A stretch of 64,000 nucleotides of DNA from NCBI GenBank assembly GCA_025965795.1, contig JAOPWH010000256.1, positions 1 through 64,000 of the forward strand, in the 5' to 3' direction. The translations under genes and the position numbers were made by a program. The first letter of the stretch is position 1. Each line of letters begins with the position of its first letter. The DNA comes from Blastococcus sp. (GTDB lineage: Bacteria > Actinomycetota > Actinomycetes > Mycobacteriales > Geodermatophilaceae). The notes below the pieces were generated by a model, which was given only the letters and a program-made list of their open reading frames with translations, searched no databases and had not been told where the DNA came from. Shown one piece after another: positions 23,635 through 31,998 of this stretch.

Positions 23635-25162
23635 GGCGCCGCCACTTCTCCAGCAGCTCCTCGGCATTCCGGATGGCCAGTGCCACGATCGTCTCCATCG
23701 GATTGATCCCGACCGGTCCCGGGAAGAGGCCGGCGTCGGCGACGTACAGCCCGGTCGCGCCGTGGAACTCGCCGAAACTCGACACGACCGCCTGTCGCGC
23801 ATCGTCTCCCATCCGCGTCGTCCCCATGAGGTGCACGGTGAAGAGGTCCAGGTCGGACATGGCCACCGGTCCGGCGAGCACCGCGTCCAACTCGTGGGGG
23901 CTGCGGACCTCCGGGGCACCGCGCAGCGGCAGCAGCACGCGCCGGGCGCCGGCCGCGAGCAGGGTCTGCGCGGTGAGCGTGATCCCGCGGAGCGCGCGTC
24001 GGGCACCGGCGCCGTCCAGCTGGTAGCTGACCACCGGCCCGAGGCCCGGGACGGTTCGCACCCGGCCGGTCGTCGTGTCCTCGACCAGGCAGCCGGCGAT
24101 CACCATGCGGTCGTAGTCGGCCATCAGTTCGGCCAGCTCCGCTCCGTGGTGCGGCAGACCCAGGGTCACCAGGGCGGGCGGCAGGTTCGCGGCGGCCAGC
24201 AGGATGCCCTCGTCGATGAACTCGCGCACCTGGTAGGCCTGGTGAACTCCGTGCCAGCCGCGGACGGGCTCGTCGAAGATGCCGATCACCCGCGCGTTCG
24301 GGTGCAGGGTCAGGTTCCGCCCCAACCGGCCCGACGCCGAACGGAAGCCCGAGCGGCGGAGCAGTGCGGGACTCTGCACCGCGCCGCCGGCGGCCACCAC
24401 GACCGATGCGCGCACCCGCAGGGTCGGGCCGGGTGCCCGGTCCCGGCGTCGGAACCGGCCGACGACGCCGGTCGCCCGTTCGCCGTCCCGGGTGATGCGT
24501 TCGACCCGGCAGTCCGCGTACAGCCGGGCGCCGCGGTGCAGCGCCCGGGGCACGTTCGTGACCAGCATCGAGCGCTTGGCCCCGGTCGGGCAGCCCCAGA
24601 GGCAGGCGTTGCAGCCGCAGCAGTGCAGCTGGTTGCGCGTGTTCGGGATCAGCCTCCACCCCTGACGCTCGGCGCCGGCGCGGAACAGCTCGCTGTCCCG
24701 GCCGATCGACTCCGGATCCTGCGGGCCGACCGACAGGCGGCGTTCGACGCGCTCGAAGTAGGGGGCCATCACCTCCGGAGTGATCGCCCGCACGCCCTCG
24801 CGGGCCCAGCGTTGCAGCACCCGGTCCGGGGTGCGGAAGCTCATGCCGCCGTTCACGACGGTCGAGCCGCCGACGCACCGCCCCTCGGAGAAGGCGACGG
24901 GCGGCCGACCGAACGCCGTCTGCACACCGGCGTCCCGGTACAGGGTGCGCAGCGCCCGTGGGACGTCCATGGCGAAGGACGCGGTCGGGTGGTAGCCGCC
25001 CTCCTCCACCACGACGACGTCGAGTCCCCCGTCTGCCAGCTCGGCAGCCGTGGTCGCCCCACCGGCCCCGCTGCCGACGACGACCACGTCGCACTCGACC
25101 TCCAGGTCACCCGGCACGTCGTCTCCGGTGACCAGCCCCTTGGGCGCGACGACAGCGGTCAT
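23624..25162 (-). CDS. GMC-family FAD oxidoreductase
   Basis: 512 aa, ATG at 25162. The FAD dinucleotide motif is VVVVGSGAGGATTAAELADGG (about residue 26); GMC signature region RCVGGSTVVNGGM (about 95). A four-cysteine segment HCCGCNACLWGCPTGAKRS (about 183) is typical of long-chain alcohol or cholesterol-oxidase-like GMC proteins, and the C-terminus VHLMGTTRMG...LYVADAGLFPGPVGINPMETIVALA supplies the catalytic His/Asn. Likely oxidises an alcohol or sterol-like substrate. Five bp separate it from the upstream subunit-3-like gene and there is no separate ribosome site, so it is probably co-translated. Middle gene of a three-gene minus-strand operon. Confidence 0.88.
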   Translation of the reverse strand: MTAVVAPKGLVTGDDVPGDLEVECDVVVVGSGAGGATTAAELADGGLDVVVVEEGGYHPTASFAMDVPRALRTLYRDAGVQTAFGRPPVAFSEGRCVGGSTVVNGGMSFRTPDRVLQRWAREGVRAITPEVMAPYFERVERRLSVGPQDPESIGRDSELFRAGAERQGWRLIPNTRNQLHCCGCNACLWGCPTGAKRSMLVTNVPRALHRGARLYADCRVERITRDGERATGVVGRFRRRDRAPGPTLRVRASVVVAAGGAVQSPALLRRSGFRSASGRLGRNLTLHPNARVIGIFDEPVRGWHGVHQAYQVREFIDEGILLAAANLPPALVTLGLPHHGAELAELMADYDRMVIAGCLVEDTTTGRVRTVPGLGPVVSYQLDGAGARRALRGITLTAQTLLAAGARRVLLPLRGAPEVRSPHELDAVLAGPVAMSDLDLFTVHLMGTTRMGDDARQAVVSSFGEFHGATGLYVADAGLFPGPVGINPMETIVALAIRNAEELLEKWRRHGR

Positions 25163-25167
25163 CGGTG

Positions 25168-25671
25168 TCAGGGACCGGTTCCTGGACCGTCGCCGAGGGC
25201 GAGCCGCTCCCCGAGACGGATCTGCTCGCCGTACCGCTCGGTGCGGCGCGACGCCGTCGCCCGGACGTACGCCGCGGGGTGGTACCCGAGCGCCTCCTCC
25301 ACCTGCGGCAGCGCGTAGTAGTGCAGCGTCAGCACCCCCTTCATCAGGATGAGCAGCGTCCGGGTCCGCCGGGAACCACGCGCCAGCCGTCGGTAACAGG
25401 CCTCCGCCCGGAACCGGTCCAGGTCGGCGAAACGCCGTCCGCGGCCTTCCGGGGTGAGCCGGGCCCGCTCGTCCAGCACGGTGAACGACATCAGGAGCAG
25501 CGCCCTGGTGCCGGGCGCCGTCGCGGCGAGGAACCGCTCCACGTCGGCGAGCACGTCGGTCCACACCGTGTCGAGAGGCGGGTCCGGCGGGCACACCACG
25601 CCCGCGAACGCGCGCAGCGTCCTCCGCTGACGCCGGGAGAGTGCGTGGTCGGGCTTCCGCACGCTGATCAA
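25168..25671 (-). CDS. Gluconate 2-dehydrogenase subunit 3-like protein
   Basis: 167 aa from a TTG at 25671 (a GTG at 25662 is the alternative); GAGGCGG lies upstream. Helical protein with LSRRQRRTLRAFAGVVCPPD at the start, RARLTPEGRGRRFADLDRFRAEACYRRLARG, and LKGVLTLHYYALPQVEEALGYHPAAYV, the pattern of the small accessory subunit of membrane GMC dehydrogenases. No twin-arginine signal is evident. It probably binds the GMC protein encoded 5 bp downstream. Confidence 0.75.
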   Translation of the reverse strand: MISVRKPDHALSRRQRRTLRAFAGVVCPPDPPLDTVWTDVLADVERFLAATAPGTRALLLMSFTVLDERARLTPEGRGRRFADLDRFRAEACYRRLARGSRRTRTLLILMKGVLTLHYYALPQVEEALGYHPAAYVRATASRRTERYGEQIRLGERLALGDGPGTGP

Positions 25672-25730
25672 CGTCCCGCCTCGGTGCCACGACCGTCAAT
25701 CGGAACGCGCGCGGTCGGTACCGTCCAGCG

Positions 25731-26999
25731 GTGACCGCGGAGACGAACTGGGCCGGCAACTACTCCTACCGGGCCGAGCGGCTGCACCGGCCGACCACTC
25801 TCGAGCAGGTACAGGAGATCGTGTCCGCCGCCAGGTCCGTCCGCGTCCTCGGCTCGCGTCATTCCTTCACGGGGATCGCCGACTCCGCGGAGCTGATCTC
25901 CCTGGAGGCGGTGGCCTCAGCGGAGTCGGGGCTCGCCGGGATCGACGTCGATCTCGCGGCCGGCACCGTCTCCCTGGGCGGCGGGGTGAGGTACGGCGAG
26001 CTGGTGGACATCCTGCGGGACTCGGGCGCGGCGCTGCACAACCTGGCGTCCCTCCCGCACATCTCCGTCGCCGGGGCGGTCGCGACGGCCACTCACGGCT
26101 CGGGCACCGCCAACGGGAACCTGGCGACGGCCGTCGCGGCACTGGAGATGGTGACCTCCGACGGCGAGGTGGTGCGGACGTCCCGGGGCGATTCCGACTT
26201 CGACGGGATGGTCGTCGGACTGGGCGCGCTCGGTGCCGTCACCCGGCTGACGCTCGACATCCAGCCCGCGTTCGAGGTCGAGCAGCGGGTGTTCGAGGAC
26301 CTCTCCTGGGCGGCCCTGTACGAGCACTTCGACGAGATCGCCGCCTGCGGCTACAGCGTCAGCCTGTTCACGCTCTGGGGCGAGGACGTGTCGATGGTCT
26401 GGGTCAAGACCAGGACCGACACGGGCGCCGCGATCGAGGGCGACCTCTTCGGCGCCGTGCCGGCAACCGTGGACCGGAACCCGGTCGTCGGCCTGGACCC
26501 GACCGCGTGCACCCCGCAGCTGGGTCGACCAGGTCTCTGGTCGGACCGGCTCCCCCACTTCCGGATGGGCTTCACGCCCAGTGCCGGCGACGAGCTCCAG
26601 TCCGAGTACCTGCTCCCCTCCGACCGCGCCGTCGAGGCGATCGAGGCGGTCCGTGCCCTCGCCCCGAGGATCGCGCCGCTCCTGCTGACGTGTGAGATCC
26701 GGACGATCGCCGCCGACCGGCTGTGGATGAGCACCGCCTACGACCGGAACAGCGTCGCCCTCCACTTCACCTGGCGACCGGCCGCCGCTGCGGTGGCCGA
26801 CGTGCTGGTCGACCTGGAACGGGCTCTCGCGCCGTTCTCGGCGCGCCCGCACTGGGGCAAGGTCTTCGGTGCCGACGCCGCCACGATCGCGCCGCTGTAC
26901 GAGCGGCACGCGTCCTTCGTCGACCTCGTCGAGCGGCTCGACCCCCGCGGCGCCTTCCGGAACGCCTGGCTCGAGCACCACCTCCTCGGGGCCGGCTGA
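25731..26999 (+). CDS. Alditol/xylitol oxidase-like FAD enzyme
   Basis: 422 aa from a GTG at 25731. PCMH-type FAD domain at the N-terminus with [16 protein letters not shown] (the histidine that can bind FAD covalently), [28 protein letters not shown], and a C-terminal ALO-type domain ending in HWGKVFGAD...[16 protein letters not shown]. Size and motifs match Streptomyces AldO (418 aa), which oxidises sugar alcohols with oxygen to aldoses and hydrogen peroxide. Only 60 bp separate it from the divergent GMC operon. Xylitol, sorbitol or glycerol are likely substrates. Confidence 0.87.
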   Translation: MTAETNWAGNYSYRAERLHRPTTLEQVQEIVSAARSVRVLGSRHSFTGIADSAELISLEAVASAESGLAGIDVDLAAGTVSLGGGVRYGELVDILRDSGAALHNLASLPHISVAGAVATATHGSGTANGNLATAVAALEMVTSDGEVVRTSRGDSDFDGMVVGLGALGAVTRLTLDIQPAFEVEQRVFEDLSWAALYEHFDEIAACGYSVSLFTLWGEDVSMVWVKTRTDTGAAIEGDLFGAVPATVDRNPVVGLDPTACTPQLGRPGLWSDRLPHFRMGFTPSAGDELQSEYLLPSDRAVEAIEAVRALAPRIAPLLLTCEIRTIAADRLWMSTAYDRNSVALHFTWRPAAAAVADVLVDLERALAPFSARPHWGKVFGADAATIAPLYERHASFVDLVERLDPRGAFRNAWLEHHLLGAG

Positions 27000-27055
27000 T
27001 CCGGCCCCCTCGCGACCGGCGGACGGGTTCCCGAGCCGGACGTACCCTCGATCGC

Positions 27056-28519
27056 GTGAGCGTCGCACCCGCACCCACCGTCCCCCTCGGCGACCGCTTC
27101 GCCCGCGAGCTCCCGGAGATGGCCCGGCCCTGGCGGGCCGAAGACGCTCCCGATCCGAAGCTCCTCGTGCTCAACGAGCCGCTGGCAACGGAGCTCGGCC
27201 TCGACCCCGGCTTCCTGCGGAGCGCCGACGGGCTGCGTCTGCTCGTCGGCGCTGCCGTCCCCGACGGGGCCTCCCCCGTGGCGCAGGCCTATGCGGGCCA
27301 TCAGTTCGGGGGGTTCGTCCCGCGCCTCGGCGACGGCCGCGCACTCCTGCTCGGTGAGCTCGTCGGCGCCGACGGCTGCCTGCACGACCTGCACCTCAAG
27401 GGCTCGGGGCGCACGCCGTTCGCCCGCGGGGGCGACGGCCTGGCCGCGGTGGGTCCGATGCTGCGCGAGTACGTCGTCAGCGAGGCGATGGCCGCCCTCG
27501 GCGTCCCGACCACCCGCTCCCTCGCCGTGGTGGCCACTGGCCGTGAGGTGTACCGGGAGACCCCGTTGCCCGGCGCCGTGCTCGCGCGGGTGGCGAGCAG
27601 CCACCTGCGGGTCGGGAGCTTCCAGTACGCCAGGGCCACGGACGACGTCGACCTCCTTCGGCGGCTGGCCGACCACGCGATCTCACGTCACCACCCCGGG
27701 GCCGCGGGCGCCGAGCGTCCCTACCTCGCACTGTTCGATGCCGTGGTCGCCGCCCAGGCATCGCTCGTGGCCCGGTGGATGCTGGTGGGGTTCGTCCACG
27801 GCGTCATGAACACCGACAACATGACGATCTCGGGCGAGACCATCGACTACGGGCCGTGCGCCTTCCTGGACGCGTTCGACCCCACCACGGTCTACAGCTC
27901 GATCGACTCGGGCGGGCGGTATGCCTACGGCAACCAGCCGGTCGTTGCCGAGTGGAACCTCGCCCGGCTCGCGGAGGCCCTCCTGCCGTTGATCGACGAC
28001 GAGCAGGAGCGGGCGGTGACACTGGCCGTGGAGTCGCTCGGTGCGTTCCGACCGCGGTACAGCGACGCCTGGTCAGCCGGTATGCGGGCCAAGCTCGGCC
28101 TGCCGGAGGGCCTCGACGACGCCGTGGCCTCGGCCCTGGTCGACGAGGTGCTCACCCTCCTGCGGGCCGACCGCGTCGATCACACCTCCTTCTTCCGCGG
28201 GCTCGCCGCGGTCGCCCGCGGCGACGGCGAGACCACGCGGAACCTGTTCCTCGACCTCGCGGGGTTCGACGGCTGGGTGGCACGGTGGCGCGCCCTCGAT
28301 CCGGACGCCGACGGGATGGACCGGGTCAATCCGGTCTACATCCCGCGCAACCACCTCGTGGAGGAGGCACTGGAGGCGGCGACCGCAGGGAACCTGAATC
28401 CGCTCGGACGGCTCCTGGACGCGGTGTCCGACCCGTACACCCGACGTCCTGGCCTGGAGCGCTACGCAGCCCCGGCCCCCGAGGACTTCGGCGCGTACCG
28501 GACCTTCTGCGGAACCTGA
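27056..28519 (+). CDS. selO: SelO/YdiU-family protein adenylyltransferase
   Basis: 487 aa from the GTG at 27056; the frame is open upstream through the preceding gene but conservation begins here. Pseudokinase fold with flipped [76 protein letters not shown]. The C-terminus RTFCGT has a cysteine at the third-last position, where animal SelO has selenocysteine. Known SelO proteins AMPylate targets on Ser/Thr/Tyr and respond to oxidative stress through this cysteine. Single gene with a strong terminator after it. Confidence 0.92.
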   Translation: MSVAPAPTVPLGDRFARELPEMARPWRAEDAPDPKLLVLNEPLATELGLDPGFLRSADGLRLLVGAAVPDGASPVAQAYAGHQFGGFVPRLGDGRALLLGELVGADGCLHDLHLKGSGRTPFARGGDGLAAVGPMLREYVVSEAMAALGVPTTRSLAVVATGREVYRETPLPGAVLARVASSHLRVGSFQYARATDDVDLLRRLADHAISRHHPGAAGAERPYLALFDAVVAAQASLVARWMLVGFVHGVMNTDNMTISGETIDYGPCAFLDAFDPTTVYSSIDSGGRYAYGNQPVVAEWNLARLAEALLPLIDDEQERAVTLAVESLGAFRPRYSDAWSAGMRAKLGLPEGLDDAVASALVDEVLTLLRADRVDHTSFFRGLAAVARGDGETTRNLFLDLAGFDGWVARWRALDPDADGMDRVNPVYIPRNHLVEEALEAATAGNLNPLGRLLDAVSDPYTRRPGLERYAAPAPEDFGAYRTFCGT

Positions 28520-28558
28520 CGCCTCCGGGGTGCCGGCGGTTCCGCCGCGGACGTGCCA

Positions 28559-28597
28559 CGGCCCCGGCGCGGGGGTTCTACGGCCACGCCGGGGCCG
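28559..28597 (+). terminator. Terminator hairpin after selO
   Basis: A perfect 11-bp stem, CGGCCCCGGCG and CGCCGGGGCCG, with a 17-nt loop, 40 bp after the stop. Confidence 0.75.
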
Positions 28598-28813
28598 GCT
28601 GACGGCGCAATTCCCCTGGAGGCGCCGGGCAAACGCGACCACCGGAAGTTGGCGAGCAGGGCCCACCCGAGGAGCACCCCGGGGCCCCGCCCGGATCCAG
28701 GATGCGGCCCGTGGGCCTCCTCCGCAAGCGGGTTCGAAGACTCCGCCGTCCCGTTCCGCGCGTTTCCGGGGCCGGGCGTTCCGACGCGTCCCGGATCTGC
28801 CGATGAGACAGAC

Positions 28814-29119
28814 ATGCGCTCCAGGTCTCTCGCCGCCACTCTCGCTGTCCTCACCGCCGGCCTCACCGCCGGGGCCGTCCTGCACCGGCGCGCCGACCAT
28901 CGGCCGCCTGCGCCCGCGGTCGCCCGGACCGACGTCCTTCCGGACACCGACGGCGTCGTACTGCCGTTCGCGCGCCCGGTCGCAGCCGCACCCGTCCCGG
29001 CGAAGTCGGCGTCGCCGGCGCGCTGTGGTGACGGCGGCGGCCTGACGAAGGCAGGCGCACCGTGCGCCGCCCGTGCGACGACGGCCGGTCGCTGCCACCA
29101 CCACCGGCTCGCCGCCTGA
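28814..29119 (+). CDS. Small exported protein with C-terminal Cys/His motif
   Basis: 101 aa from the ATG at 28814. N-terminal signal or anchor helix (MRSRSLAATLAVLTAGLTAGAVL), a Pro/Ala-rich middle, then a C-terminal motif C-x7-TKAGAPC-x8-GRCHHH. This resembles the short Cys-Cys-Cys-His pattern (C-x-TKxGxPC-x-GRCxxH) seen at the ends of many phage and actinobacterial proteins, thought to bind zinc. Function unknown. Alone between the selO terminator and the convergent hydrolase gene. Confidence 0.6.
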   Translation: MRSRSLAATLAVLTAGLTAGAVLHRRADHRPPAPAVARTDVLPDTDGVVLPFARPVAAAPVPAKSASPARCGDGGGLTKAGAPCAARATTAGRCHHHRLAA

Positions 29120-29182
29120 CGGCTGCTGGCCCGCGCATCCTGCTGCTCGGCCGGCCCGCCGGGTCGAGCCCGGGCGCTGGGC

Positions 29183-30055
29183 TCAGCCCAGGTAGTTCAC
29201 GTGGACGTGGTCCATGTGGTTGGCCGTCGAGCTGCCGCGGTCGGACATGGACTCCCAGGAGCCGCCCGGGGAGCTGAGCATCCGCTGCTGGTAGATGAGG
29301 TAGTCCACGCCGAGCTCGTCCCAGTGCGCGATGTGGTACTCCACGATCGCGTTCCCGAGGCCTGTGTCGGACAGGCACATGTAGTCCAGCGCCAGGCCGG
29401 ACGGGTGGCCGTGCGGATCGGTCGCGCTCGCGCGGGTGCCGCCGAGGGTGATGCCCCCGGCACCCGGGACGTTGCTGACGACCGCGTCGGCAGCCGCCTG
29501 GACCTGGGGCCTGACGTCTCCGTAGCTGTTGCTGATGTGCGCGACCGCGGTCGCCGCGACGGAGGCCGCCGCCGACGAGGGCGCCGCGACCTCCGCGGCC
29601 TGCTGCTGCGCGGCCGCTTCGGCAGCAGCCGCGGCCGCCGCCGCCTTGGCGGCCGCCGCCTTGGCAGCCGCCTCGGCCTCGGCCTTGAGTCGGTTCCGCT
29701 CGGCCTCGTCGGCAGCTGCCTGCGCCTGCTGCGCGGCGGTCTGCTCCGCCTCGCGCGTGCTCCGGCTGGCAACCAGGTCCTCGAGCGGCTCCAGGTCCGC
29801 GGCGACGTCCACCGGACCGGACGAGGCGGTCAGCCCGAGTTGGCGGGCGACGCTGACCGACTCCGACGGCCCGGCCTCGCCCTGGGCGGCCGGGCCGGTG
29901 CCGCCCAGGACGTTGACCAGGACGGCGCCGGCGGCAGCGACGCCCAGGAAGAGCCCGGGACGACGAGCGGCCGACGGCGGACGGCGGCGGGTGCCCGCCG
30001 TCCTCGCGCGACGGGCGCCGGCGCGATCGGAGGTGGTGGTGGTACGGGGGTCCAT
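29183..30055 (-). CDS. Secreted cell-wall hydrolase-like protein under a c-di-AMP riboswitch
   Basis: 290 aa, ATG at 30055 with GGAG 11 bp upstream. A membrane helix (about residues 34-52, LFLGVAAAGAVLVNVLGG) acts as signal or anchor. A long Ala/Glu coiled coil (about 95-155) leads to a C-terminal domain (about 170-290) with DPHGHPSGLALDYM and NHMDHVHVNYLG, histidine/aspartate pairs like the zinc site of M15-type peptidases and similar to the C-terminal domain of NlpC/Rpf-type actinobacterial proteins. It probably binds or cuts peptidoglycan. The long leader holds a ydaO-type riboswitch, the classic control of Rpf and NlpC/P60 cell-wall enzymes by cyclic di-AMP. Confidence 0.82.
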   Translation of the reverse strand: MDPRTTTTSDRAGARRARTAGTRRRPPSAARRPGLFLGVAAAGAVLVNVLGGTGPAAQGEAGPSESVSVARQLGLTASSGPVDVAADLEPLEDLVASRSTREAEQTAAQQAQAAADEAERNRLKAEAEAAAKAAAAKAAAAAAAAEAAAQQQAAEVAAPSSAAASVAATAVAHISNSYGDVRPQVQAAADAVVSNVPGAGGITLGGTRASATDPHGHPSGLALDYMCLSDTGLGNAIVEYHIAHWDELGVDYLIYQQRMLSSPGGSWESMSDRGSSTANHMDHVHVNYLG

Positions 30056-30263
30056 GGGTGGCGGTGCTCCGGGGTACGAGGGCAGCCGCGCCCGAGGAGG
30101 GCGGCGAGCTGCGACAGGTGTGCGGGCGGCGGGGGCTGCGGGTGCGGCGCCGAGCGCGGGCCACCAGGGAAGCGGCGGTCAGCCGGTTCGAGCGAGCGTG
30201 CTCGAGGCGGTGGGCCCGTGGGCGGTGCGGCGTCCGGAACGACCCGGCGACTCTCCGTTTCTT

Positions 30264-30400
30264 CCGATGGCCGCCTACCGAGTTAGCTGACGGATTCGGG
30301 CGGGAAGTAGCCCTACCCGCTACCGGACAACTGCCCGGTAGCGGGACTCACCCCAGAACTGCGATGGGTCCCCGGCTCGCCCGGAGGGCGACTCGGCGGC
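30264..30400 (-). ncRNA. ydaO/yuaA-type cyclic di-AMP riboswitch
   Basis: On the minus strand the 3' core reads CCGTCAGCTAACTCGGTAGGC (given here as 21 bases of family signature split as CCGTCAGCTAA and CTCGGTAGGC), the hallmark end of ydaO riboswitches. Before it come GCCGGGGACCC, TGGGGTGAGTCC, a perfect 10-bp hairpin (30317-30326 with 30335-30344) and GGGTAGGGCTACTTCCCGCCCGAA, all as in actinobacterial members. It ends about 210 nt before the start codon of the cell-wall hydrolase gene. In known cases c-di-AMP binding turns expression off. Confidence 0.85.
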
Positions 30401-30611
30401 GTCCGCTCGGACTCCCCGGGTGGGGTGTGGTGGCCGATCGGACGAGCCACGGTAACCGGCGTTATGCACTTGTGACAATCCGAGGCAGCGGATTGGTCAG
30501 GTGACAAGGGTCGCGGAACCGGACTCCGACGAGCCCAGGGGTGTAGGCGCCGGCCGCTCCGCGGCCGATCGACCGAGGCCTGCCGGAGCGCCGTCGTCCA
30601 CGGGCCGCGAC

Positions 30612-30904
30612 GGGCCGAACGGGTCTGCGATCCTCCGGCGTCCGGCCCAGGAGGTGCGGCTGAACCGGGGGTCCTGCTCCGACAGCTCCTCCGGAACCGG
30701 CAGCTGCCCGGTCGCGGGCCCGAGCCCAGGCGTGCACCACCCGACTCCACGGTGCGCGGGTCGACCACGGCCGGCCCGGGCAGCGTGCCCGCTCCAGTCG
30801 CTGAACGGCGTCGGCAGAGTCCCACTGCTCGGCGGAGACGGCAGCGACCAGGTCGCCCGTCGCATCCCGGGCGGTCCGCAGCGGAGCGACGGTTGCTCGG
30901 TCAT
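30612..30904 (-). pseudogene. Decayed mycothiol-dependent/DinB-like (TIGR03086-type) gene remnant
   Basis: A perfect ribosome site (CGGAGGATCC) precedes the ATG at 30904, but the protein is scrambled across frames. Frame A starts MTEQPSLR; frame B then gives LRTARDATGDLVAAVSAEQWDS, like the first helix of maleylpyruvate isomerase-type proteins; frame A returns with LPTPFSDWSG, the PTPxxDW motif; further on PVPEELSEQDPRF (A) and LLGRTPEDRR (B) resemble the family C-terminus. The usual 150-200 residues are reduced to about 100, so there are frameshifts and an internal deletion. Judged by eye only. Confidence 0.45.
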
Positions 30905-30953
30905 GGATCCTCCGGGCGGGCGAGCAACGCCGGCCCGGCGCGGACCCATCAGG

Positions 30954-31346
30954 TCAGGCGGACGCCGACGGCGGGTAGTCCAGTTCGAACCACACGGTCT
31001 TCTGCGTGGTGTCCCGCCGACGGCGGGCTCCCCACCGGTCGGCCAGCGTGGCGACCAGCTGGATTCCCCGGCCGTGCTCGGCGGTGACCGACGGCGCCCG
31101 CAGTATCGGCAGCCGCGCGTCGGTGTCCGTGACACCGATCCACAGGCGCCCCTCGAGCGGGAACGCCCGGATCTCGACGACGAAGGCGTAGCCCTCGGCG
31201 TGACGGACGGCGTTGGTGGCGAGCTCCGAGACCAGCAGTGCCGCCGTCTGGCACAGGCTGGGGGGAACCGCGCCCAGCTCGTCGCTGACGTAGCGCCGCG
31301 CGGCCGGGATCGAGTCCGGCCAGGCGGCGAACGACTGGGAAGGCAT
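30954..31346 (-). CDS. Anti-sigma-factor-type ATPase (HATPase, RsbW/SpoIIAB-like)
   Basis: 130 aa, ATG at 31346, 1 bp after the STAS gene stop. GHKL ATP-binding motifs: VSELATNAVRHAEG (N box, about residue 45), WIGVTDTD (G1), HGRGIQLVATLADRWG (G2). Such single-domain kinases bind and inhibit an alternative sigma factor and inactivate their anti-anti-sigma partner by Ser phosphorylation. The partner is the STAS gene directly upstream; no sigma factor gene is adjacent, so the target is unknown. Last gene of a three-gene operon. Confidence 0.88.
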   Translation of the reverse strand: MPSQSFAAWPDSIPAARRYVSDELGAVPPSLCQTAALLVSELATNAVRHAEGYAFVVEIRAFPLEGRLWIGVTDTDARLPILRAPSVTAEHGRGIQLVATLADRWGARRRRDTTQKTVWFELDYPPSASA

Positions 31347-31347
31347 C

Positions 31348-31674
31348 TCAGGCCTCGTCCAGGCCGAAGCGGCCGGCCAGCCCGAGGACCTCGATGACAC
31401 GGCGCACCGGCTGGGTGGCCGACCGGGTGTGCACCCCGTCGAAGTGGTTGGCGATCCGCACGAGCATCGTCACGCCGGAGGAGTCGAGGAAGGTCAGCCC
31501 GCCGAGCTCCAGCACCAGCGGCTGCGGCCGGCGGGTCAGCAGCTCGTCCAGGGGCGCGGCCACGTCCGGCAGACTCGCCATGTCCAGCTCACCCGCGAGG
31601 TCGACCACCAGGCCGCCGCTCTGCGGATCGTCGGAGACCTCCAACCGCGCCCGGGGCTCGCCGGTCATCCTCAT
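31348..31674 (-). CDS. STAS-domain anti-anti-sigma factor
   Basis: 108 aa from the ATG at 31674 (ATGA overlap with the gene before it); an in-frame ATG at 31668 is an alternative. STAS fold with VVDLAGELDMASLPDVAAPLDELL and the phosphorylation site FLDSSGVTMLV (Ser near residue 66). Works with the downstream RsbW-like ATPase in partner switching for general stress or development. Confidence 0.88.
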   Translation of the reverse strand: MRMTGEPRARLEVSDDPQSGGLVVDLAGELDMASLPDVAAPLDELLTRRPQPLVLELGGLTFLDSSGVTMLVRIANHFDGVHTRSATQPVRRVIEVLGLAGRFGLDEA

Positions 31675-31937
31675 GGCAGACCCACCGGAACGGTGTCGTC
31701 CTTGTCGTCCCGGCCGGCAGGCACGGACAGTCGATCGTCGAGCATTCCGTCCAGCGACCCCCCGTCAGCTCCGGCCGCGGCGTCCCGCGGCCTCTCCAGG
31801 CCGATGTCGACGGGCTCCCCCCGTCGTTCCACCGCGCCGTCGGTGACGGCGATCAGTGTCGCGGCCCCGCTCAGCGCGACGGTGATCGCGAGCGACAGGA
31901 CGGCGACCGTGAGCGTGCGTGGTGGCGTGGAAAGCAT
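31671..31937 (-). CDS. Small single-pass membrane protein in the STAS operon
   Basis: 88 aa, ATG at 31937. One N-terminal membrane helix (about residues 9-31, LTVAVLSLAITVALSGAATLIAV), then a charged extracytoplasmic tail of about 55 residues rich in Asp, Gly and Arg. No family recognised. Its TGA overlaps the STAS gene ATG, so it is translated together with the partner-switching pair and could carry a signal from the envelope to it; that is inference. Confidence 0.65.
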   Translation of the reverse strand: MLSTPPRTLTVAVLSLAITVALSGAATLIAVTDGAVERRGEPVDIGLERPRDAAAGADGGSLDGMLDDRLSVPAGRDDKDDTVPVGLP

Positions 31938-31998
31938 CTCCGACGACCCTAGCCAACCCGGATCCATGCTCCGGGGAACCTCGCCGACGTGCCACCGA

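Noticed and set aside
22192-23706. 504-codon plus-strand frame over the methyltransferase and beyond
   Set aside because: Arg/Gly/Pro-rich shadow of the methyltransferase and of the antisense of the GMC cluster; no motif.
28725-28750. tRNA T-arm (GGGTTCGAAGACTCC)
   Set aside because: No matching stem, acceptor or anticodon arm can be folded around it.
30501-31397. Plus-strand 298-codon open frame
   Set aside because: It is antisense to the anti-sigma gene and a decayed gene, with no start signal and no family-like segments.
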